Origin: Dickeya poaceiphila
GTDB taxonomy: Bacteria; Pseudomonadota; Gammaproteobacteria; Enterobacterales; Enterobacteriaceae
Length of the DNA stretch: 64,000 nt
Assembly (NCBI RefSeq): GCF_007858975.2
Contig: NZ_CP042220.2
Coordinates: 3,472,001-3,536,000, forward strand
Reading direction: 5' to 3'
The position numbers and the translations under genes were made by a program. Positions 27,150 to 36,610 of the stretch are shown piece by piece. How positions within the stretch are numbered: the first letter of the stretch is position 1; each line of letters begins with the position of its first letter. Under the pieces are notes generated by a model that saw only the letters and a list, made by a program, of their open reading frames with translations, made no database searches and had not been told where the DNA came from.

Positions 27150-28877
27150 ATGATTTCAGGCATATTAGTATCACCGGGAATTGCTTTTGGTAAGGCGCTG
27201 CTACTGAAAGATGACGACATTGTCGTCAACCGGAAAAAAATCTCTGCAGATCAGGTTGATAAGGAAATCGAACGTTTCATCGCAGGCCGCGCCAAAGCTT
27301 CTCAGCAACTGGAAGCTATCAAGCAGAAGGCAGCTGAAACGCTAGGGCCAGAGAAAGAAGCCATCTTCGAAGGGCATATCATGCTGCTGGAAGATGAGGA
27401 ATTCGAGCAGGAAATCATCTCCCTGATTAAAGACGACCACGCATCCGCCGATGCGGCGGCGTATTCCGTCATTGAGACGCAGGCGAAAGCGCTGGAAGAG
27501 CTGGATGACGAGTACCTGAAAGAGCGCGCTGCAGATATGCGCGATATCGGCAAGCGCCTGCTGAAAAACATTTTGGGTATGCATATCGTTGATCTGGGTG
27601 ACATTCAGGATGAAGTGATTCTGATCGCCAAAGATCTGACCCCGTCTGAAACCGCGCAATTGAACCTGAACAAAGTGCTGGGTTTCATCACCGATATCGG
27701 TGGCCGTACGTCCCATACCTCAATTATGGCGCGTTCGCTGGAATTACCGGCCATCGTGGGCACCACCGATGCCACCCAAAAAATTCAGAATGGCGATTTC
27801 ATCATTCTGGACGGGGTGAACAACAAGATTTACCAGAATCCTGACCAGGCGACTATTGACCAGCTCAAAGCCGTTCAGGAGCAGTACAACACCGAAAGAT
27901 ATGAACTCGCCAAGCTGAAAGACCTGCCGGCCATTACGCTGGACGGCCATCAGGTGGAAGTGTGCGCCAACATCGGTACGGTGCGTGACATCGCCGGTGC
28001 AGAGCGTAACGGCGCGGAAGGTGTGGGCCTGTATCGTACCGAATTCCTGTTTATGGACCGTGATGCCCTGCCGACTGAAGAAGAGCAGTTCCAGGCGTAC
28101 AAAGCCGTTGCAGAAGCGATGGGCGCGCAGGCGGTGATTGTGCGCACTATGGATATCGGCGGCGATAAAGACCTGCCGTACATGGACCTGCCGGAAGAAG
28201 AGAACCCGTTCCTCGGCTGGCGTGCGATTCGTATCTGTCTTGATCGCAAAGAAATTCTGCATTCGCAGTTGCGCGCAATTCTGCGTGCCTCCGCGTTTGG
28301 CAAACTGCGCATCATGTTCCCGATGATCATCTCGGTGGAAGAAGTACGTACGCTGAAAGCCGAGCTGGAGATGCTCAAAGCTCAGTTACGCGCCGAAAAC
28401 AAAGCATTTGACGAAACTATTGAAGTCGGCGTGATGGTGGAAACGCCAGCCGCTGCGGCTATCGCTCATCATCTGGCGAAGGAAGTTGACTTCTTTAGTA
28501 TTGGGACAAATGACTTAACCCAGTATACTCTGGCGGTAGATCGTGGGAACGAGTTGATTTCTCATCTTTATAACCCGATGTCTCCGGCTGTGTTGACTCT
28601 AATCAAACAGGTTATCGACGCGTCACACGCCGAAGGCAAGTGGACTGGTATGTGTGGTGAACTCGCTGGCGACGAACGTGCTACACTACTGCTGTTGGGG
28701 ATGGGTCTGGATGAGTTCAGCATGAGTGCCATCTCGATTCCTCGCATCAAGAAAATTATTCGCAATGCCAACTATGAAGATGCGAAAGCGCTGGCGGAGC
28801 AGGCATTAGCCCAACCGACAGCAGAAGAGTTAAGCAGTCTGGTAAGCCGGTTCATTAAAGAAAAGACGCTTTGCTGA
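27150..28877 (+). CDS. ptsI: PTS enzyme I (phosphoenolpyruvate-protein phosphotransferase)
   Basis: A 575-residue enzyme that starts the PTS cascade by transferring phosphate from phosphoenolpyruvate to HPr. The active histidine is residue 189 in [15 protein letters not shown], the linker and PEP-binding TIM barrel follow, with [18 protein letters not shown] and the MCGELAGDE cysteine motif near the C-terminus. Length equals E. coli EI (575). Second gene in the pts operon, 47 bases after ptsH, with AAGGTAGGGTT ahead of the start. Confidence 0.98.
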   Translation: MISGILVSPGIAFGKALLLKDDDIVVNRKKISADQVDKEIERFIAGRAKASQQLEAIKQKAAETLGPEKEAIFEGHIMLLEDEEFEQEIISLIKDDHASADAAAYSVIETQAKALEELDDEYLKERAADMRDIGKRLLKNILGMHIVDLGDIQDEVILIAKDLTPSETAQLNLNKVLGFITDIGGRTSHTSIMARSLELPAIVGTTDATQKIQNGDFIILDGVNNKIYQNPDQATIDQLKAVQEQYNTERYELAKLKDLPAITLDGHQVEVCANIGTVRDIAGAERNGAEGVGLYRTEFLFMDRDALPTEEEQFQAYKAVAEAMGAQAVIVRTMDIGGDKDLPYMDLPEEENPFLGWRAIRICLDRKEILHSQLRAILRASAFGKLRIMFPMIISVEEVRTLKAELEMLKAQLRAENKAFDETIEVGVMVETPAAAAIAHHLAKEVDFFSIGTNDLTQYTLAVDRGNELISHLYNPMSPAVLTLIKQVIDASHAEGKWTGMCGELAGDERATLLLLGMGLDEFSMSAISIPRIKKIIRNANYEDAKALAEQALAQPTAEELSSLVSRFIKEKTLC

Positions 28878-28918
28878 TACCGCTGTGCTGACCCAATATT
28901 AATGCTTAGGAGAAAATC

Positions 28919-29428
28919 ATGGGTTTGTTCGATAAACTGAAATCTCTGGTTTCTGACGACAAGAAAGAGGCTGGCAGCATCGAAATCATTGCCCCGTTAT
29001 CCGGTGAAATCGTCAATATCGAAGACGTGCCTGATGTCGTCTTCGCAGAGAAGATCGTCGGCGATGGTATTGCTATCAAACCTAGCGGCAACAAGATGGT
29101 GGCGCCAGTAGACGGCACCATTGGAAAAATCTTCGAAACTAACCATGCGTTTTCCATCGAATCAGATACGGGTATCGAACTCTTCGTACACTTCGGTATT
29201 GATACCGTTGAGCTGAAAGGCGAAGGCTTTAAGCGTATTGCCGAAGAGGGGCAGCGTGTCAAGAAAGGCGATGTGGTGATCGAGTTTGATCTGTCGTTGC
29301 TGGAAGAGAAAGCCAAGTCCACGCTGACTCCGGTGGTTATCTCTAACATGGACGAGATCAAAGAGTTGGTCAAACTGACCGGCACTGTTGTCGTTGGGGA
29401 AACCCCGGTCATTCGCATCAAAAAATAA
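28919..29428 (+). CDS. crr: PTS glucose-specific enzyme IIA (IIA-Glc)
   Basis: A 169-residue IIA-Glc, equal to the E. coli length. The phosphorylated histidine is in ELFVHFGID (residue 91 counting Met, His90 of the mature protein). Its phosphorylation state controls adenylate cyclase and inducer exclusion, the centre of carbon catabolite repression. Last gene of the pts operon; TTAGGAGAAAATC is a strong ribosome site, and a terminator follows. Confidence 0.98.
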   Translation: MGLFDKLKSLVSDDKKEAGSIEIIAPLSGEIVNIEDVPDVVFAEKIVGDGIAIKPSGNKMVAPVDGTIGKIFETNHAFSIESDTGIELFVHFGIDTVELKGEGFKRIAEEGQRVKKGDVVIEFDLSLLEEKAKSTLTPVVISNMDEIKELVKLTGTVVVGETPVIRIKK

Positions 29429-29445
29429 GCGAGTCGCTACCATGA

Positions 29446-29473
29446 AAAACGGCACCTGCGCGGGTGCCGTTTT
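29446..29473 (+). terminator. Terminator of the pts operon
   Basis: AAAACGGCACC/GGTGCCGTTTT stem, 6-base loop, T run. Downstream of crr and before a convergent sensor kinase gene. Confidence 0.9.
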
Positions 29474-29528
29474 GATTTATCAGGTCATGATTCCCACCGT
29501 CATTACATGCTGCGCGCTATCCTGCGAA

Positions 29529-30953
29529 TTACTGCCAGCGAGGAATGCAGATACGGATCTGCAACCCTCCCTGAGCACGATTCTCCGCTTCAATACGACC
29601 ACCGTGGGCTACCACCGCCTTGCGGGCAATAGCCAATCCCAGCCCATACCCTTTGCCCGACTGCGGTGAATCGATGCGCATGAAAGGGTCAAAAATGCTG
29701 GAGAGTTTACTGGCTTCCACTCCCGGCCCGCTGTCTGCCACATCGATGTACCACTCTTTATCATCACGGGACTTATCATCACGAGACAACGTAACCAGTA
29801 CCTGCTGGCCGCGCGAAGAGAAACGCAGCGCATTGCGGATGATGTTATCCAGCGCATGTCGCATTAATTCCGCCGAGCCTTTGACGGTATAGTCATCGTA
29901 ATCGCCGGCACTAAGCGCAATCTCCACCCCCGGCACTTGCGCTTCATAGCGCGCATCGTTAACGACTGCAATCACCAGACCAAGCAGGTCGAAATACTCT
30001 TCGTTATTAACGGCGTTGTTTTCCGCGCGGGACAGCGTCAGCACTTCGCCAATCATCTTATCCATACGCTCCGCTTCACGTTCGATGCGCTGCAATGCGT
30101 TTTCTACGTTATCCGGATTCTGACGCGCCAGCCCTATCGCCAACTGTAACCGTGCCAGCGGTGATCGCAATTCGTGGGACACATCGTGCAGTAGTTGTTC
30201 CCGCGCGCTCACCAGTATCGACAAACGGCTAACCATGGCGTCAAAGTCGCGTGCCACATCACCTATCTCATCATGGCGACGCCGCATTGACGGATAAAGC
30301 CGTATCGACAAATCTCCCTGTGCAACCCGTTCAAAACTGGCTCGCAACCGGCTGAGCGGACGCGACAGATTCCACGCCAGCATACCGCTGAATAGCAACC
30401 CACCCAGTGCGCCAATCCAGATCATCGGCGGCGGCAAATGAAGAAAAAACGGCAACGGCTCTGGGCCGTTCTTCGGCATTAAATCTTGCTGTAAGCGCAT
30501 AGTATTGAAGAGCACTCGATAGCGCTGCCCATCAGGCCCCTCCACTACTTGTAGCGATGCTGCATCCGGCCAGTCCGTCACGTCACCCGGCACCGGTCCG
30601 AACCCCAGCAGTCCCAGCTGCGCTGGCAGCTCTCCCGGCCTTTCTGATTGCGGTAATGGTTGGTGATTTATCGCAGTGGCGTGCTGATTGTCGCTGAGTA
30701 TCGAGACATTGATATAACCGCGTTCACTCTTAGGCCAATCGGCCAGAGTTCGCTCCAGTTCCGCCATGCCGCCCTGACGTAACGCTTTTGTCGCCAGCGC
30801 CATTTGTAGCGACATGATATGTCTTCCTATACGCACTTCCGGCGGTTCGTCACGCCTGCCGTAAAATGAGAATCCGACCCACAATAATTGTGAAATGACG
30901 AAAAACGTCAGCCACAACCCAAGCAGAATCTTCCAGAACAACCGTCCATGCAT
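29529..30953 (-). CDS. Two-component sensor histidine kinase (CpxA/RssA-like)
   Basis: A 474-residue membrane kinase. Helix 1 is at about residues 8-30, a periplasmic sensor of ~145 residues follows, helix 2 is at about 178-195, then a HAMP linker and the dimerisation box HDVSHELRSPL with the phospho-histidine at about 260. N-box NALRFS and G-boxes DSGPGV and GYGLGLAI complete the ATPase. The gene follows its response regulator with a 2-base gap. A similar pair next to crr is known in Yersinia and Serratia (RssAB, controlling swarming and membrane lipids); equivalence is a guess from memory. Confidence 0.9.
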   Translation of the reverse strand: MHGRLFWKILLGLWLTFFVISQLLWVGFSFYGRRDEPPEVRIGRHIMSLQMALATKALRQGGMAELERTLADWPKSERGYINVSILSDNQHATAINHQPLPQSERPGELPAQLGLLGFGPVPGDVTDWPDAASLQVVEGPDGQRYRVLFNTMRLQQDLMPKNGPEPLPFFLHLPPPMIWIGALGGLLFSGMLAWNLSRPLSRLRASFERVAQGDLSIRLYPSMRRRHDEIGDVARDFDAMVSRLSILVSAREQLLHDVSHELRSPLARLQLAIGLARQNPDNVENALQRIEREAERMDKMIGEVLTLSRAENNAVNNEEYFDLLGLVIAVVNDARYEAQVPGVEIALSAGDYDDYTVKGSAELMRHALDNIIRNALRFSSRGQQVLVTLSRDDKSRDDKEWYIDVADSGPGVEASKLSSIFDPFMRIDSPQSGKGYGLGLAIARKAVVAHGGRIEAENRAQGGLQIRICIPRWQ

Positions 30954-30955
30954 GA

Positions 30956-31654
30956 TTAACGAATCCGGTATCCAACGCTGCGCACCGTCTCAATGATCAG
31001 ATTACACCCTTTCAGCGCGGCCAGCTTTTGACGGATATTACTAATGTGCACATCGACGCTGCGATCATACGCTTCACGGCGGCGCCCCAGACACTTCTCC
31101 GACAACTCATCCTTGGTCACTACCCGCTCGGACGAGCGCATCAGCAACTCCAGCAAGTTGAACTCCGACGCAGTAAGATCAAATGCCTGCCCACGCCATT
31201 CACTGGTGCGGGTAAAAGAGCAGATCGCCAGTTCACCATAGATAACCATCCCGGTGTCCTTGCTTTTTCCCGACTTATCCTCATAACGGCGCAACACCGC
31301 ACGCAGGCGCGCCACCAATTCTCGCGGGTAGCACGGCTTTGGCACATAATCGTCCGCACCCATTTCCAGCCCGATCACGCGATCAATATTATCGCCTCTG
31401 GCCGTCAACATAATGATGGGAATCGAGCAGTTACGGCGCACCTGTCGCAGTACGTCAATTCCGCTCATGTCAGGCAGCATGATGTCCAAAATCATCGCGG
31501 TGTACTGATCGGACATGGCGCCGTCCACCCCTTCTTTGCCGCTCATCACCTGTGAAGTACTGAACCCTTCTGCCGTAAGGTATTCACACAGCATGTGTCC
31601 CAGTTCAGCGTCATCGTCTACCAGTAAAATTTTCATACTGTCATTCCCATACAT
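30956..31654 (-). CDS. OmpR-family response regulator
   Basis: A regulator of about 232 residues with an N-terminal receiver (acid pocket ILLVDDDAE, phospho-Asp in AMILDIMLPDMSG) and a C-terminal winged-helix DNA-binding domain (DLTASEFNLLELLM). Start ATG 31654 (MYGNDSMKIL) is chosen because AGGAG stands seven bases before it; the family-like start MKILLVDDD six codons later has no such site. It is co-transcribed with the sensor kinase downstream. Target genes unknown. Confidence 0.9.
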   Translation of the reverse strand: MYGNDSMKILLVDDDAELGHMLCEYLTAEGFSTSQVMSGKEGVDGAMSDQYTAMILDIMLPDMSGIDVLRQVRRNCSIPIIMLTARGDNIDRVIGLEMGADDYVPKPCYPRELVARLRAVLRRYEDKSGKSKDTGMVIYGELAICSFTRTSEWRGQAFDLTASEFNLLELLMRSSERVVTKDELSEKCLGRRREAYDRSVDVHISNIRQKLAALKGCNLIIETVRSVGYRIR

Positions 31655-31949
31655 TGCTACCGCTCCTATTGTCAGGTCTGGTTGCAATCTGCGCAGCACC
31701 ATTTACGGAATCCTTACCTTTCACTATGCAAAACATAACGAATGTGAAAGGGGATAGTGAGCATGATGCTGTCAGTGTCGGCAGGCGCGATAACCAGTTA
31801 GGGCAATAGCGTGACATTCGTGATATGCCGCTACCTCAATGGTAGTCGCATTCTTGCGCGACAGCCTGAATGGGCGCCATTCTAAGCGTCGTCCCAAGCC
31901 GTCGGCATACGGAAACGCGAGTAAGCGCATACACGCTAACACGCAGGCG

Positions 31950-32831
31950 TTAGCCAAACACGCCAGTGGAGAGATAACGATCACCTCGGTCACATACCAC
32001 GGTGACGATCAGACGACCTGGCTGTTCGGCAGCGATGCGCAGCGCGCCAGCCACCGCACCGCCAGAGCTGACGCCGCAGAACACCCCCTCTACTCGCGCC
32101 AGCTGCTGCATGGTGGTTTCCGCCTCCTGCTGCGACATATCCATAATCCGGTCCACCAGTTGTGGCTGAAAAACACCCGGCATATAGTCAGGCGACCAAC
32201 GACGAATTCCCGGAATCTGGCTACCGTCCTGCGGTTGCAGGCCAACAGTGCAGACCTTATCACTCTGGCTTTTCAGGTAACGGCTGACACCGGTGATAGT
32301 ACCGGTGGTTCCCATGCAGGAAACGAAATGGGTAAGTCGCCCCTGCGTTTGCTGCCAGATTTCCGGGCCGGTAGTGGTGAAATGCGCCAGCGGGTTGTCT
32401 GGGTTATTGAACTGATCGAGCAGCGTCCCCTCCCCCGCCTGCGCCATCTGTCTGGCCAGATCGCGTGCACCTTCCATCCCCTGTTGTTGGCTGACCAGCA
32501 GTAATTCCGCACCATAAGCGCGCATCGCGGCCTGCCGTTCCTGACTCATGTTTTCCGGCATCAGCAACCGCAACCGGTAGCCTTTCATCGCCGCCACCAT
32601 CGCCAGCGCGATACCGGTATTGCCGCTGGTAGCCTCAATCAGCGTATCACCTGGTACTATCTCGCCCCGGCGCTCCGCCTGCTGAATCATCAACAACGCC
32701 GCGCGGTCCTTCACCGAACCGGCTGGATTATTGCCCTCCAGCTTCAGCCAGATTTCGCTGCCGGTGTGCTGAGCCAGACGTTGTAATTTAATCAGCGGCG
32801 TATTGCCGACGCACTGTTCAAGCGTGGTCAC
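31950..32831 (-). CDS. cysM: Cysteine synthase B
   Basis: A 293-residue PLP enzyme; it uses O-acetylserine with sulfide or thiosulfate. The PLP lysine is in NPAGSVKDRAAL, with [11 protein letters not shown] and SCMGTTGTITGVSRYL as cofactor loops. Start is GTG 32831 (VTTLEQ), as in E. coli CysM (VSTLEQ); GGAGA precedes it. The open frame extends far upstream into unrelated sequence and that part is rejected. It lies behind yfeX, separated by a terminator. Confidence 0.96.
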   Translation of the reverse strand: MTTLEQCVGNTPLIKLQRLAQHTGSEIWLKLEGNNPAGSVKDRAALLMIQQAERRGEIVPGDTLIEATSGNTGIALAMVAAMKGYRLRLLMPENMSQERQAAMRAYGAELLLVSQQQGMEGARDLARQMAQAGEGTLLDQFNNPDNPLAHFTTTGPEIWQQTQGRLTHFVSCMGTTGTITGVSRYLKSQSDKVCTVGLQPQDGSQIPGIRRWSPDYMPGVFQPQLVDRIMDMSQQEAETTMQQLARVEGVFCGVSSGGAVAGALRIAAEQPGRLIVTVVCDRGDRYLSTGVFG

Positions 32832-32862
32832 ATTTTCTCTCCGCACGACGTCAGGCGACGCC

Positions 32863-32893
32863 AAAAAAACAGGCACCGCGGTGCAGTGCCTGT
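32863..32893 (-). terminator. Terminator of yfeX
   Basis: ACAGGCAC/GTGCCTGT stem followed on the minus strand by a T-rich run; between yfeX and cysM. Confidence 0.85.
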
Positions 32894-32922
32894 CTGTCGT
32901 TCTGTAACAAAAACGGATTCTG

Positions 32923-33822
32923 TTATAGCGATAATAAACGATCAAGAGAAGGGGCAAAAAAGTAACTGCCGCTGACCGCACGGGTAAAGCGCAACATCTC
33001 GTCACGTTTGCCGTCACGGTCGCCAAACATGCTCAGCAATTGCTGTTCAATGTTGTAAAGTCGGGCACAGTAAGCCGCGAAATAGAGACCGTGCTTGCCG
33101 CTGGCGGTGCCGTAAGGCAGGCTCTGACGCAGAATTTTCAACCCTTTGCCGTCTTCTTTGAGGTCAACACGGCTCAGGTGCGACGTCACTGGCCGCGACT
33201 CGGACGACAACTCGTCATTGTCTTGTTTGGTGCGACCAATCATCTGCTCCTGCTGTTCCACGCTCATACGGTTCAACTGGCGCAGATTGTGCTCCCAGCG
33301 CTGAACAAACACATAACTGCCGCCTTCGCCAGTCTGACCGTCCGGTACAATGGCGACGTCACGCCGGGCATCACCCTGCGGGTTTTCGGTGCCATCGACA
33401 AAACCGCTCAAATCACGGTCCTCCACCCAGCGAAAGCCGTGAGTTTCCTCTTCAATATTGATGGTGTTGCCGAACGCCGCCAGCACCGCCTGTGCCAGTG
33501 AAAAATTAACATCATGGCGCAGCGACTGGATGTGAATCAGCATGTCGCGCTGCGTGGCAGGCGCCAGCCCGTTGCCCAGCGGGGTGAAGGGTTTGAGTTC
33601 CTGCGCACTGTTGTCGCAATCCAGCTCACGCCAGACGTCGTAGCCAAAAGCGATTACCGCGCCAAGCCCGGCGTCAGGGAAACGCTGCTGCAACTCGCCC
33701 AGTGCCTGACAAAATTTCTTGCAGCCCTGGCGGATGGCATCAAATTCTCCCTGTACCATAGCCTCCATGAAGATGGCAAAACGGCGATGCTCCAGCAAAA
33801 TACCGCTTTGAATTTGTGTCAT
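32923..33822 (-). CDS. yfeX: Dye-decolorising-type haem peroxidase YfeX
   Basis: A 299-residue DyP-type peroxidase matching E. coli YfeX. The GxxDG motif is in GFVDGTEN, and the proximal haem ligand is expected in the C-terminal part ([25 protein letters not shown]). It oxidises porphyrinogens and dyes with peroxide in the cytoplasm. Start ATG 33822 (MTQIQSGIL) has GAGGAAG upstream and matches the family; a longer frame to 33900 is rejected. In E. coli, yfeY follows; here an AT-rich insert separates the two. Confidence 0.95.
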   Translation of the reverse strand: MTQIQSGILLEHRRFAIFMEAMVQGEFDAIRQGCKKFCQALGELQQRFPDAGLGAVIAFGYDVWRELDCDNSAQELKPFTPLGNGLAPATQRDMLIHIQSLRHDVNFSLAQAVLAAFGNTINIEEETHGFRWVEDRDLSGFVDGTENPQGDARRDVAIVPDGQTGEGGSYVFVQRWEHNLRQLNRMSVEQQEQMIGRTKQDNDELSSESRPVTSHLSRVDLKEDGKGLKILRQSLPYGTASGKHGLYFAAYCARLYNIEQQLLSMFGDRDGKRDEMLRFTRAVSGSYFFAPSLDRLLSL

Positions 33823-34036
33823 CTGTTGCTTCCTCACTCGGTGCAGTTTCTCTCGCGCCGGCAAGCCATGCCGGGCGGCTATCTCAAGGCTGCTATACAA
33901 TAAAACGAGGCGTGACCAGCACGCCCCAATCTATTTACATGATATCAGACGATGTTGACGATAACAGGATAACCTTACCAATAACGGTGGAAAACGCAGG
34001 TAACTGTTTTTGCAACAATGCTCAGAAGCAGGCAGA

Positions 34037-34389
34037 TTACCTGCCACCTGGGGGTTTCGCTGCCGGTAACGTCACCTTGATCACCCAATACAACACACTG
34101 GCTGCCAGCAACGAATTCAGCGCCGGAATCCCCCATTTAGTAAACAACCCTACGGCACTTCCTGCCAGGCTGGCAATCATCGCCGCCCAACCAACAGATG
34201 GCGTGCTGTCTGCCCCTGGCAATTCGCCAGAAAAGCCTCGACAAGTGTCATTGAATGCTCTAATACCGCCCCCAACATAAATTGGTCCAGAGCGGTGAGC
34301 ATACCAATTATAAAAGCCGAAAAGTGGAACGCTGTCTGGAAGAAAATACGAAGTTCCGGTTGTTATTCCTGCCACGTATTCGCCGTAGC
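34037..34389 (-). pseudogene. Fragment of an unknown membrane protein gene (5' end lost)
   Basis: On the minus strand an open frame runs from a TAG inside repeat copy 1 (about 34400) to TAA at 34037. The only early start is GTG 34375, with no ribosome site. The encoded ~115 residues look like real protein: GITTGTSYFLPDSVPLFGFY, a Gly-rich GGG near mid-fragment, then two hydrophobic helices (WAAMIASLAGSAVGLF and LLAASVLYWVIKVTLP). The join to the repeat suggests that the 5' part was lost when the repeat moved or duplicated. I do not recognise the family. Confidence 0.5.
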
Positions 34390-34544
34390 TAAATCCATAA
34401 TAAAGTGGCTATGGCTGTCGTTACACAAAACGATAACGCGAAATCATCAACAGTTTATGAACGCTGCTTCGCCTTTCCCCGGCAATCAACACGGTCTGAC
34501 TAAAGTGGAGCGGTAATATGCAAAATTATTTAGACTAATAAGTT
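34390..34544 (+). repeat. Direct repeat unit, copy 1 (decayed coding sequence)
   Basis: About 155 bases that match 36431-36610. Both copies keep the same plus-strand frame: here ...NKVAMAVVTQNDNAKSS... YERCFAFPRQSTRSD, stop TAA at 34501, then GGAG and a new ATG at 34518 (MQNYLD, stop). Differences between the copies are mostly conservative at protein level (R/K, A/V, I/M, I/V), so the unit seems to derive from the end of one gene and the start of the next. Confidence 0.7.
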
Positions 34545-34684
34545 CCAGACTATATCCTAAAATACATTATCTTCGTAAGAAAAACTGGACATAGCCTAAC
34601 TTTCAGATTGAAAGAGAAGATTTAATTGCCTTCAATCATAACAAAGAATAATCTTAGTTCTGTTAGTGTAATCAACCCGTCAGT

Positions 34685-36028
34685 TTATCTTACTACATGC
34701 TTATGCCTTACCTCTATGACTACTTTATTATGTGATATATCATCAAGCATTTTGTCAAACATCATTGTATTACTCATATCTAAATTTGCGTCCCACTCAT
34801 CAAGAAGAAGGATAAAAATGTCATCATCCGATAGCAACTTATTAATATTTTCCCGATGTTTTTGTCCTGTAGACCCCTTGATATCGTCTATACCAATACT
34901 ATTCTCCGGCCCAAGTAAAACCGAATCATCAGTCATTTGTTTTATTACTTTAAGGATAGATGACTTTCCAGCACCATTTGGTCCTTCCACCAAATACCTG
35001 CCTGGCAAACCACAATAATGGGATATATTACCAACAAACTCACGAACAGATAGATTTATATTTTTATCATTAAGATTACGGATAACAACTTTATTATCAT
35101 CAATATTATTCTCATAGTCTACTTCTACCAATAATGATGGGAATCTTTGAAGATTTCTTACCTTGTTTTTAATCAGCATAAGTTGTGTGGTATGCATACT
35201 CGCAGCATTGATACTTTGGAAAAGTTGAATTGTTCTTGGCAAAACTGCAACGATAGCACCAAGAATGTCAGGCCTTACGATGGTTGATTGCCAGGAAATA
35301 TAAACTAGCGGCGGTATAGTAATAAGAACTGGGATACATGCCAAAATTTGCTCTAATCTTTTATATCTTTGTAGTACAGAAAAGAATATTGACTGTCTAC
35401 CAGATGCATAACTTACAGCCTCGAAATAATGCTTTTTTAAACCAAAGAAACAGTTATCCCATATTTTATCTATTGCATGAAAAGCATTCACCTTACTATT
35501 TTGTATTTCAGACGACATTTTATTGATAGATTTACTAGAGTAGTAAATCAAAAGCCAGGAAAACACAACACATCCGATAATAACCGATGATATATTCACA
35601 CCCAAAACAAAAATCAATGCAATAATAGTAAATAAAACATTAAAATATAGAGCAAGAATCTCCACATAATAAAACGAAGCCTCTTCAATCGTTGGAAGAG
35701 ATTCACCCGCGATCCAATTCAGTGTTTTTTTCTTATTATCCTGAGATGAAAGAGATGGTTTTTTTATTACCTCATCAAAAATCCAACAATAGTATCCAGA
35801 CCAAACAGAATTCGAGAGTTTTGTCCTTGTATACAAAGAAAGAGAACCAAAAATATAGCAAAATGCAATGCTGGCATAAAACAAAACAATATAATTAAAA
35901 GTTTTATCAATATCACTTGATATGTTATAGCCAGCAACACCTATAAAGTAAGTTGACAATCCGACCAATACTTGCTGCAACGCAACAAGGAATACGCTGG
36001 ATAAAAACCAAAAATTTTTTATGATCAT
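34685..36028 (-). CDS. ABC half-transporter, exporter type (peptide/toxin-like)
   Basis: A 447-residue fusion of a transmembrane domain (about residues 1-290, five or six helices) with a compact ATPase. Walker A GPNGAGKSS, a degenerate signature GSTGQK (normally LSGGQ), Walker B IFILLLDEWDANLD and H-loop RHKH are in order, all in the last ~110 residues. It is shorter than usual type I exporters (about 580). Codon use is strongly AT-rich compared with the flanking yfe genes, and it is flanked by direct repeats. In such a setting bacteriocin or small-peptide export is plausible, but no precursor gene was found. Confidence 0.75.
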   Translation of the reverse strand: MIIKNFWFLSSVFLVALQQVLVGLSTYFIGVAGYNISSDIDKTFNYIVLFYASIAFCYIFGSLSLYTRTKLSNSVWSGYYCWIFDEVIKKPSLSSQDNKKKTLNWIAGESLPTIEEASFYYVEILALYFNVLFTIIALIFVLGVNISSVIIGCVVFSWLLIYYSSKSINKMSSEIQNSKVNAFHAIDKIWDNCFFGLKKHYFEAVSYASGRQSIFFSVLQRYKRLEQILACIPVLITIPPLVYISWQSTIVRPDILGAIVAVLPRTIQLFQSINAASMHTTQLMLIKNKVRNLQRFPSLLVEVDYENNIDDNKVVIRNLNDKNINLSVREFVGNISHYCGLPGRYLVEGPNGAGKSSILKVIKQMTDDSVLLGPENSIGIDDIKGSTGQKHRENINKLLSDDDIFILLLDEWDANLDMSNTMMFDKMLDDISHNKVVIEVRHKHVVR

Positions 36029-36129
36029 TAAATACCCACCAAATAATTTATCACCTAATTGGATTTATAACACATAAAAAATTAAATTCAAATAATAAAA
36101 TATACTAACAGTATCAACAAGATAAATTA

Positions 36130-36452
36130 TCAATCTGAAAACAGGGATTGAATTATACGTCCAAGTTTATTTTTATCATCAACTGGTATATGTGGATAAA
36201 CTTGTGTCTCGATAATATTTCGAATACCAAGTCCAATTTTATTTTCCATCAAAATTAAATCCTTATCAGGATAACATGCAGCTAATGCAGAAAGTGCAAG
36301 ACGTACAGAATAATCATTAAATTTTGGCTTTATTATGTTTGTTATAAATTGTGAATATGTTCTGAAAGTAGCTGAGGCAATAATTGCCTTTCTAATCTCA
36401 TGGTCAGTATCATTTTTAGAACCATTTAGATAAATCCAATAGAGCGACTATA
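36130..36452 (-). pseudogene. 3' fragment of an unrecognised gene upstream of the ABC gene
   Basis: A minus-strand frame without a start codon, open from inside repeat copy 2 to TGA at 36130-36132, about 105 codons. It reads ...GSKNDTDHEIRKAIIASATF..., DYSVRLALSALAACYPDKDL, ...GRIIQSLFSD. Base composition matches the ABC half-transporter 100 bases downstream, so both likely arrived together as one operon whose first gene was cut by the repeat. I cannot name the family. Confidence 0.55.
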
Positions 36453-36610
36453 GCTGTCATTACACGAAACGGTAACACAAAACCATCAGTGCCGATACAT
36501 GTGACAGTTACTGGAAAAGATAAAGCAGCTTATGAACACTGCTTCGCCTTTCCCCAGCAATCAACACGGTCTGGCTAAAGTGGAGCGGTAATATGCAAAG
36601 TTATTTAGAC
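36431..36610 (+). repeat. Direct repeat unit, copy 2
   Basis: Partner of 34390-34544, with about 40 extra bases in the middle (around 36490-36530). Plus-strand frame: ...ATIAVITRNGNTKPSVPIHV... AAYEHCFAFPQQSTRSG, stop TAA at 36576, then GGAG and ATG 36593 (MQSYLDKQNPLSQQ, stop). The end of the unit overlaps the last codons of the LuxR-type gene on the other strand. Confidence 0.7.

Noticed and set aside
33816..34280. Plus-strand frame of 154 codons between yfeX and the ABC region
   Set aside because: Low-complexity translation without ribosome site; the opposite strand encodes a more protein-like two-helix sequence.
36431..36610. Idea that the repeat encodes a Phd/YefM-type antitoxin end (AVITRNG resembles VITRNGKP)
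   Set aside because: The following residues do not fit the Phd family and the fragment is too short to support it.
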